Source: Seriola aureovittata (Eukaryota; Chordata; Actinopteri; Carangiformes; Carangidae). Taken from it: a stretch of DNA of 64,000 nt. The position numbers were made by a program, and so were the translations under genes. The DNA lies in assembly GCF_021018895.1 (NCBI RefSeq), contig NC_079381.1, forward strand, positions 10,611,001 to 10,675,000. Reading direction: 5' to 3'. The notes under the pieces were generated by a model. That model searched no databases. It saw only the letters and a list, made by a program, of their open reading frames with translations, and was not told the DNA's origin. Position 1 is the stretch's first letter. Every line of letters starts with the position of its first letter. Shown here piece after piece: positions 51,625-64,000 of the stretch.

Positions 51625-52535
51625 GTAAATGTAAATGTAAATGTACTTTATTTATAAAGCCCTTTACAACAATCCTTTCGGTGTACCAAAGTGCTTTACA
51701 ACAGATAATAAGTGCAGAGATAAATAAATGGAAAACAATTTAAAAAAATAATAATAAAAGAACAATAAGAGCAATAAAATACAACAAAATTGATTAAGAA
51801 AAGATTGTAAAAAGTGTCGTCATACTACTAGGTATTGAAGGCCATCCTAAATAGGTGGGTTTTTAAGCTAGCTTTGAAGCGGCCCAGGTCAGGAATAAGA
51901 CGGAGCTCGGTGGGGAGCTTATTCCAGAGCCTAGGGGCAGCAACAGAAAAGGCTCGGTCACCCCAGTGTTTGTATTTGGATCTGGGCACTTCCAGCAAAA
52001 GTTGAATTGTTGACCTCAGAGGTCTACCAGGATTTCGGACAGTTAAAAGATCAGATAAATACGATGGGGCAAGGCCGTTGAGAACTTTAAAAACAAACAA
52101 TAAAAGTTTAAAATCGATTCTATAACGGACAGGCAGCCAGTGAAGAGAGTTAAGAACAGGAGTGATGTGCACCCGTCTGTTAGTGTTGGTTAAAAGACGG
52201 GCAGCAGCGTTTTGCACAAGTTGAAGGCGACCGAGAGAAGACTGGGAGACACCGACATAAAGCGCATTGCAGTAGTCTAACCTTGAGCTTATTAGTGCAT
52301 GGATGGCTTTCTCAAGGTCGTGACGGCTTAAAAACATTTTAACTTTGGCCAGGAGACGCAACTGGAAAAAGCTAGTCCTGACAACATTGTTAATTTGTTT
52401 GTCAAACCTCAGATGACTGTCAAAGGTCACTCCCAGATTTCTGACCGTTGGACTGAGCTTTGAAGACAGGGTGCCAAAGCCAGCCGTCACAGTATCCCCA
52501 GTTTTGGTGATGGCGGTGGAGAGAGCTGTCTAACA
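51625..52535 (-). mobile_element. 5'-truncated L2-clade LINE, ORF2 C-terminus and 3' UTR
   Basis: On the minus strand an uninterrupted 220-codon frame (52490 down to 51828) contains RNLGVTFDSHL, SRLDYCNALYVG, LQLVQNAAARLL, SLHWLPVRYRIDFK and VLNGLAPSYL. This is the region C-terminal to the reverse transcriptase core of L2-type (CR1-group) LINEs, which is very common in fish. The frame can be read a few codons further upstream before a TAG at about 52530, so the nominal GTG start is not a real start; the element is 5'-truncated there. After the stop comes a short 3' UTR with the typical AAAGCACTTTG and TTTATAAATAAAGT motifs, ending in tandem ATTTAC units at 51625-51646. The intact frame suggests a fairly recent insertion. 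It sits antisense to the host gene. Confidence 0.88.
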
Positions 52536-53032
52536 CGGTATTACAAAATAGCCGTGCAGTTGGGTCGAGATCAGGTGACTGTGAAGGGCATTAGTGGCTG
52601 TTTGATGAAACCTTGTTGAACTATTGAGACATTCAAGTTAACTGTGTGACTTGTTTTCACTTGTGACACTGAGAAATATCACTATACACATTATCTCCGC
52701 AAGCTCCTCCATAACTTAGCCATGAGCATTTGAAATTTGAATTTTCAAACAAAAGACATATCTATCATTTTAAAAATCACAGTAATAGTCTGTTTCATTT
52801 TGTCACGCGTCAATAGCAACATATCCCCTATGCGCACGTCAACGTTGTGGTTGTTTGCCATTAGCAATGGAAATTTACTTTTTATCTTATTTTCAGCCAC
52901 ATTTTTAAATTACACTTTTTACATGTTAGTCAATTTTTAAGTGCATATTTTAACCAGATGAAGGATTTTAGTCATTGGACGTCTGAATTTTTATTAATCA
53001 GAAAAACAAGCTGCGCAAACAGAGAAACACTG

Positions 53033-53348
53033 ATTTTTAACATGAAACTGCTTTATTCTGTGATTTTACTGGATTTAATCACTGGGTCCATTTGTTTTGG
53101 AGCGGAGGAGACCTCTGCGGGTAATTCGGACCCTGGTAAAAACCTTCAGAACACCTGGATCATAAGTTCATAAGCTGAGCAGACGTTAGCGGCAGCTCGG
53201 CTCGTATCGTATCCCCTCCAGGCCTATTTTTAATGCGAAGCCGCTTTATTCAGTGTTTCTACCCAATTTAATCACCTGGTCTGTTTGTTTTGGAGAAGAG
53301 GACACCCCTGTGGATAATTCAGCTCCCTGTAAAAACCTCCTGAATGAA
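53033..53348 (+). repeat. Direct duplication, about 120-bp units, 193-bp period
   Basis: The unit at 53033-53155 is repeated, with divergence, at 53226-53348. Shared landmarks are ATTTTTAA, CTGCTTTATTC / CCGCTTTATTC, TTTAATCAC, TTTGTTTTGGAG, GGTAATTC / GGATAATTC, and GTAAAAACCT. The pair sits in a probable larger interspersed element (about 52950-53560) that I cannot name. The spacer between the units is about 70 bp. Confidence 0.7.
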
Positions 53349-54355
53349 TTGACACTGAAGGAATCCTAACCAGGTGTAGCTGACTGCAGTGACAGCAACA
53401 GTGGTGAAGAGTAACGCCATATTGTGACTGAAACAAAGGAGGAACGGTTTAAGCTACATGAAGTTAGAAAACAGTGAAGACCAACACTGAGATTTTAGAC
53501 CAGAGAAACTTACAATCTACAGCTGAGTGTGTAGTGAGAAAAATCTCTATCTATCTAAATGAATAAGCTTGTGAGAGACATTTTTCCCAATTTTCTACTT
53601 AATAAAATGATGAATTAATCAAAAAACATAATGACAATTAAAAATATTCATCATTTGTGGCCTTAGCTCGAGGGCAAAAAGATTTGCAGAAAAAAAAAAA
53701 AGAAATTGCAGAAGAAGCATGTTACAATTGTTTTGACAGATATTGTGTTTTGGATACGAGTCATGACTTTAGTAGAAATGATCAATTTGCATTTCATTTT
53801 CACTGAAAGAAAATCCAACAATGTGATGGATGATGATGTGATTTATCTGTGGTCCGTACCAAATAAGCATGTTCTCTTACATCTGGAAAATATGTATATG
53901 TAGCATCTCTGTAGCACCACAACGTTTCATGTATGGTGTGCTGTGACTCATTTTAACTTTATCAAAAAATTCCAGCTCCCGCAATTTGGTTATTACACTT
54001 GGCCATGTTGCGATTTTGAAAATATTTTTATTAATTGTTCATCCCCAATATTGGCAAATAAAGCATGTCTGCCAATAAATTGCAGCGCAGAAATGCCAAA
54101 GGTATAAATGGGGGTATTTGTAGTTGATGTTTTTCAACCGTGAAATCTTCCATTTGGTTCGTGTCTCGGTCAATATTCTTTGACGACCGAATTTAAGGGA
54201 TCCTTGATTGTGTATTTTATGTGATCATGTTAAAAAAAAGAATATTGGTTGAAATATAATTATTAATTAATTACAAAAAAGATGTAAACATATAAATAGC
54301 AATACTGGCAGGGCTTAAAAAGTCAGAATTGGTAAGTTTCTAGTCCCAACAGTAA

Positions 54356-54637
<282 letters not shown>

Positions 54638-57600
54638 TAGTGATACTTGGGCGGGTAAACAGAATGAACACAGTGTTGCGCTGGTGTAGAAGTGGTTTGT
54701 GCATAGTAGTCAAGGAAGAAGTTCCTGAATTCCCTTCAGCAAAATGGGCTTTTTTTTTCTTTTCTTTTTTTAATTGAATGGTATGCCAGAAATTAAAAGT
54801 TTTTCTTTACATCACAAATCAGTACCTTAGAAACAATCAGCAACAATTAGCAGGTATTTGGGTAACTTCATTTACCATACTGCAGGTAGAGAGCATGTTT
54901 CCCTGTATTCTGTTTTTAGGTGTATGCACTCCTGTGGCCCATTATGCATTTTTGTGACATTGGCTAAAAGTCATGATTTTCATTGACTGTGTGCATATTT
55001 CTATAAGGAAACCAAGTGTCTAAAATGAGTTTAATTGATGCAGAAAAGGCCAGAATACCATAAATTACTGCTACAGCTGATTTGGCAAACCCGATGGGCA
55101 GAGAACGCCAGTTTATAAACAGAGGATGATCGTAAACAGTGCGACATATTCTGTGCATATCTATGTATTTATGCATCATTCTAGCCCTAATTTTAATGTT
55201 CAGGGTGAATGACTACAAATACAAGTTGTGTTTCCAGAGACAAGCAGCAGAATATATAAAAATGTTAGAACAGTAGCTGTAAAAAGAGTTGAGAAAACAC
55301 AGAAAAAATAAACTCTACCAGTCTGTGCTTGTTTTTCATCATCTTATAACCTGACATCTATACTTCCTCGTCTGATATGAGGAGCCAAAATTCAAGACGA
55401 CAGCAGCACGGATTCATTTTATACTGAAGTTGCTGTTCATTCTTCTTATCGCTTGGAGGGTGTAAGATACTGGTGCATAGCTACAGACTAATGTTAAAAT
55501 AATGGCTTTGCGTTGCATATGCAGCAGCCTATGTTGTGGAAAAACAGTATAAATTTTGGTCATTCCTTGCATTAAAAAGGTGTTGTGGTTTGAAAGCCAC
55601 TGTAACAAGAAGCCACTGTTTGCAGCTTCATTACCACTTGCCAATAACATAACTTTGACAAACTATAAAGCTGACGACATGTTCACCATCAGCGATTTCC
55701 TGTCTCAAGCAAGTCTCAAATCTCTGTAAGTTGATTTTCATTGGCTTTCAGAGAGCTTAGGTAATTAATACAAAACCTTACTGAACGCTTTGGGAAATGC
55801 AACACAGGATTCATTGTTCATCTGAAAAATGCAAAACCACTAGTATTAATCCAGCAGGTAAATATAATATATGTAAAGACTGTAGCAACATAAGATTTAA
55901 TATCTGCCCTTCAACACGTCCCCATTGTATTATGCCAAAGCAGAAGCAAGACAAAAAATAAAAAAAAATGTCATGAGAGAACTGAGAAAAATAAACTGTT
56001 TGTTTTTAATTGTGAGTGTGTGCGTCAAGAGGAAAAGAACGGTGTTGCGAGCCTGTGTTGTATTGAGGAGCTGATTTGGTGCGTTTCTGTGTACCATACA
56101 TGCATATCAGAGAGAAGAGAAGAGGCAGATCTCTCAAAGGGTTTAATTATCCACTGAAGTAGTACCGCACATTGTGACGCTGACCTCGGTAGCATACTCC
56201 CCTGCCCACCCGTCTGGCTTGGGAACAGTATGCGGCACCCCTCCTCTCCCTCCTCTACCCTCTTTTCAAAGGAAACTCAAAATAAAACACTGTTTGATTG
56301 GGAGGTATCTTCATCCTGCCTCAGTGTTTCACTCAAACGTTGAGGGTGAAGTCCTTCATTTCCACCACGGTGCCTGTACGCTCACGTTACTCCAACCTAA
56401 ACCAGGCCGTTCGTTTGACTACTACAAACTATATATGTTGTATGTTAGAGAGAACTGATATCACAGCATGAGTTTTTAATGGCTTAATTCAAGTCCCTTT
56501 TAAAGCTTAAGTGGCAACAATTCACTTTTTCCAGCTTTATTTTTTATTTAATATATGCTGATTTGCTTAGTCTTCCATGATACTTAAAGCATTTTGAAGA
56601 CATGATTGTTTTTATTCCCTACTTTGTGACAATTTACACCCCCAAAACAAATCATTGATTCATTAAGAAAACAGTCCGCAGGCTTATCGTAACCGTTGTG
56701 GCCAGGTCTCTCTTCAAAAGCGGTAAATTATCTCAAACTCCCCCGGTTAAGCAGAGGACAATTTTCTTTTTTCAAAAATCAGGCATAAAACTAATCATTA
56801 GTTATTACTAGCCCTAACTGATTTCTAAGTAGATTCTTGTAGCAGAGTGGCACAGACAAAAAGTTGCAACTTAAAAAGTTGCTTGAAAACTCTAACCCTG
56901 CCCATAGATCTATCACAGCGAGAACTCGTACTTTTGTTTATGTTCACTTTTTAAATTTTTCATCAAAGTTACAAGATCATCTGGCAGGATCTTGTCATGC
57001 TGACCAGGGACTGCTTTGAAAAGTGTCTCTGTTGTGACATTCAAGAGAGCGTCAGTATCAGATACTGGCAGCCCATGCTGCTGGAAAATCAAACACGCAA
57101 AATGTGGTTAGAATAAGAATAACTCGCTCATATCCCTCAATGAGAAAGGCTGCTACTTGGCCACCATCCTTAAACGCAAAGACAACAACGCTTCCTCTCT
57201 GCAAATGGGTTACAATCTGTAATATAAATCACAGCCAATCTAACAGATTGCCCATTTTGTTGTGGCAAGTCCAGCCCTCTTCTGCTGAAATGCCCTTCTC
57301 TAGACATGATATAGTGAAGCGGCGCAACACACACCAGTGTCTTCCTCTGATCCATGCTGATGAGCTTGTTCGTGTTCAGCTTTACCTGATATCAGGGTCA
57401 TAAGGCACACAGTACCTTGGCAAGTGAGGCCATAGGAATCAAAACAGCTCAGTGGACCCTCGCTGCTTTCCACTGACTTCCAGCTCATGTTCATGCTTCA
57501 TGACTGGGCAAAACAAATATTGTATATTGTAGTATTTTCTACTACAATAAAAACAGAAAAAGAATGGGTTTCAGGGGAGTGTTATTATATCTATCAAATC

Positions 57601-58020
57601 TACAAAACTACCTTGAAAGTTAGGGACTACAATTATGTTTATTTCTAAAAAACATACATTGATTTCAACATAAATTAAGACAAATACTAACAAAGAGAAT
57701 CAAAACAAGAAAATGTTTTCATCTTCTGTTTTAATATAAGTCATAATAGATGTTTCACCCTTTATCTCAATGGTGTAGACCCCCTGCGGTGTATCCAATA
57801 AACCACTGAGTCTCCCACCAGAAGAAGTCTTTATAGTTTACAATGATGGAAATTGCACATCATTCTTGCTGCTGTAGGCGGGAATAAGGTAAGAAAAAAG
57901 AATCACTGTGGCTCAATGTTCTGAATTTCAGCTAAAACAATTTAACATATAAGTAAAATAAAAAAAGATCTACATAACCTTTAGAAAATGCCCACAGCAC
58001 AAATGTCCCAGTGTACTGTG

Positions 58021-58169
<149 letters not shown>

Positions 58170-59754
58170 ACATTCAGTCACTTTTCGTCAACTATCGTTT
58201 CAGTCAAGAACTCACCCATGTACGCCACAATTGGATTCCGCGGTGTCCTTATCTGTGTTTGTGCGTGTCACTCCGGATAAATTCCATGCCTGCATGATTA
58301 GCAACACAATGGATTGTTTCCATGGCGAAGTGACATTGATTTGTGCGCGGTTTCATGACAAATTCATGGTGATAACGGAGGCTGCAGAGATCAGTCAAGT
58401 GCTAAATTTTTCATGCAGCGCAGAAGATGTCACCTTCCAGAGATCTCAGTTAAATCTTTACGGTTATCATCTTCGATACCTTTCATAAGGAAAGATAAAG
58501 ATGGCACTACAGTGTAGAAACAAAGTGGGAGAAAAGACACCAGAAAAAAAAAACTAGAGATGAGATGGTTTGAAATAAATAGATTTCAGCACCAGGGTGA
58601 GAGAGGGAGAATGATCACAGCAAAAAGGGACAAGAATAGAGGTGAGGCTTAAGAGACTCAATGAGGAGTGAAGTGGATTCTTTCAGCTCACTTTCTGGTT
58701 GGTTGCCTTTAGAAAACCCTGCACATTAGTGCGTGTCGTGTATGTGTGTGTTCATGTTTCGGCTTACACAAAACTCACAAATAGATTCATTTACATACAG
58801 TATATCATCCATTATCATCAACTCATCGCACCGCGACGAGTTGTTCAGCCACAACGAGGGCTGACAACTCTCATTCTTCACGCATAAAAACAATTAAAAA
58901 AAAAAAATTCTCTTATACCAGTGTACATGTGCACCTAGGATACTGCAGTGTAAAATACTATATGAGACACACAGTGCAGTGCTCCACTGACTGTCCATAT
59001 GCCGTAGCCTACCGAGTTACATGAGTGGAGTCACAGTTTGGATTTCCCCAAGGGTGCTCCAGTGTCGGCTTAAAAATAGATCTCACTCCGGTTCGGCTGC
59101 TTCACACTTAATAACTGTCAGGTTTTTTCTTCTTGTGGAAGGTCATAAGCACTAAAAGTGTTTCTGGTATGAGTATTATATTATTTATTTTCCCTTCACT
59201 GGCTGTACAGGGTTTATATGAAGACAAGTTGCATGTTTTGTTGCATTTTTCATTATTCTGTCAATTTTTTATTTTATTTTATTTTATTCTTTTAACAATT
59301 AATAAATTATTTGCTTAGTCTTAAATGTCTTGTTTTGTTTCATGGACCATCCAGAACTCAAAGGTACTATATATGTAAGAATGTGCAGCAATGTACATGT
59401 ATTAATCATTTTTTATTGCCAATGTGTGAACGGATTGTAACGTAACTTCAAAAAATGAGACCTTTCCCAACTTTCTCGGCTGCCTATAACAGCCTGGGGA
59501 CTGATTTCTATGTAAAGGGACTCAGGAATGAATTTTCCCGGAAAGTCCAAAGGCTGCAAGGTTTATGCTTTCTGCCAAGAGCCTTGCCTCTCTTCCACTC
59601 CCCTGCAGCGCCAACAGTGTGCAATAGTGGCCAACAGTAGCTTAGAAGTGGAGTACGCGAATATCAGCGAACGGCCGGCTCCCAGCACTACACAGACTTC
59701 TCACATTTTGAGAATCAGGAAACAGTGAATAAAAGCCTTTTTTTTCTTTAATAA

Positions 59755-59845
59755 AGGACTTCAATGATTAATTGTTTATCAAAAAAAAAAAAAAATTCTG
59801 ACAGTCAACTAACTGATTAATCCATTGATTTCAACCCTAATCAAA
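59755..59845 (+). repeat. TTAATC-rich teleost repeat, short fragment 3
   Basis: ATGATTAATTGTTTATC, an A run, then GTCAACTAACTGATTAATCC and CAACCCTAATC resemble the terminal part of the same repeat family. The fragment is short. Confidence 0.4.
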
Positions 59846-60710
59846 CGCAACACTTTCAAATTAATCATTTTTAATTAACCATACATTAACTTGATATTGT
59901 TCACAACAACCAGTCATGGTAAAACTCATGACAGTTGAACCTTTATTTAACTTATGAAACTTGAACCTTCACCCTCTTTAATTCTATCCCAACAAATACT
60001 GTACTTTTTGAAGTAGAGTCTGTTCTCTCTACAGGAAGACAGTATGTACAGTAACACTGCAGAAGACTGAGGGTGAAAGAGTGGGAGAGAAAGAGGAAGA
60101 GGAAGTGAAAGGGAGGAGGAGGAGAGAACTGACAGATCCCAAGCTGTCAGTTTTGTTTCTTAGAGAGAGAGGGGTTGGTCTGACATCATTTGAGAGTAAA
60201 GCTGCCAAGCTATATGCAAAGAAGTGGAGACAGATGACAGTCTTCTTGTGACTGGTTTGTTATAAAGAAGCAATTGTCAGTAGTGAAGACGTGCTGAAAT
60301 TATCAGTTGTGCCAGTCAAGCTTATGATGGTATTTGTGATTGAAATGAATTGAAATGCGAGTGATTTACAAACAAAATTCAATGACAGATTGTTAAATAG
60401 ATTTGGCTGTCGTGAGGAAAAAGTGTTTGATGAGGAGATTCTGGTGCTTTGAAGATAATGACAGACACTTCTGATGTTTCCTGCTATATCGTTTCTGTGT
60501 GTTGGAGATGCATCTGAGAGACCTCGGTAACGGACTGCAGTTGTTCTTTATCCAGCCAATCATAATCCAGTCTGAGCGAGTGTTTTGTTCCCCATTTGGA
60601 TGTAGCAGGTTTGTGTCCTTTCTCAGCTCCATCTGTTAAGTTGGACCAAAGTCACATTTACTTGCACGCATATTATCCTGCATGCACTCGCATTAAATAT
60701 GCATCTGCAG

Positions 60711-60712
<2 letters not shown>

Positions 60713-60763
<51 letters not shown>
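60713..60763 (+). repeat. (AC)n microsatellite
   Basis: A perfect AC array of about 51 bp, about 360 bp upstream of exon D. Confidence 0.95.
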
Positions 60764-60765
<2 letters not shown>

Positions 60766-61046
60766 GAAACTGAGCAGACCTAGGACTTTAGCTCTCATTC
60801 AAGCGATGCCAAATCTTTCTACCCTTCGGCATCAGAAGAGGCTGCTGACTGAAAAACTTCAGCTGGACAAAGGAACAGAAGATAATCTTCATCAAAGCAG
60901 TTAAAACGACAAAATTTGACTCCTACAGCTACAATAAACTTTAGAAATATTACTCTTATAGGACTTCTCATACTATTTATATGCCCTCCTATGCAGGATT
61001 TGCATACTTGCATCACCATTTGTAAAAGTATTCAGTTTGACGCTGA

Positions 61047-64000
<2,954 letters not shown>

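Overview
The window is a piece of a teleost fish nuclear genome, most likely a percomorph. It is AT-rich and made up almost entirely of very long introns. It carries many dinucleotide and homopolymer tracts, LINE L2-type remnants, and several interspersed repeats I recognise from spiny-rayed fish. The open frames are short and mostly meaningless, as expected of vertebrate intron sequence. There are no operons, no bacterial-style genes, no CRISPR array, and no tRNA or rRNA gene that I can recognise.

The one real protein-coding gene is on the + strand: an internal part of a TMEM132-family gene, a type I membrane protein with extracellular Ig-like and cohesin-like domains expressed mainly in the nervous system. 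Four consecutive exons are present at 13953-14096, 37296-37485, 54407-54550 and 61125-61333. All have AG/GT borders and their phases fit together (2-2, 2-0, 0-0, 0-2), giving 228 complete codons plus partial codons at each end. The signal peptide and N-terminal exons lie upstream of base 1. The exons for the rest of the ectodomain, the membrane segment and the cytoplasmic tail lie beyond base 64000. The paralogue is most like TMEM132C/D by eye, but this is not settled.

Layout: 1-13952 is upstream intron, with a broken L2-like endonuclease remnant (about 9225-9850, minus strand) and two copies of a teleost repeat. 14097-37295 is a 23.2-kb intron with most of the microsatellites, more repeat fragments, and a pyrimidine-rich tract of about 470 bp running into exon B. 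37486-54406 is a 16.9-kb intron with a 5'-truncated L2-type LINE (51625-52535, minus), a LINE 3' end at 41296, a tRNA-like SINE fragment at 46995, and a 193-bp-period duplication at 53033-53348. 54551-61124 is a 6.6-kb intron with a 145-bp (TC)n tract. 61334-64000 is the start of the next intron.

I found no convincing previously undescribed system. The most useful observations are the phased TMEM132 exons, the decayed LINE endonuclease with a frameshift and a lost catalytic-type Asp, the roughly 200-nt AG-free zone before exon B, several repeat families seen more than once here, and a few AT-rich blocks that look like conserved non-coding elements.
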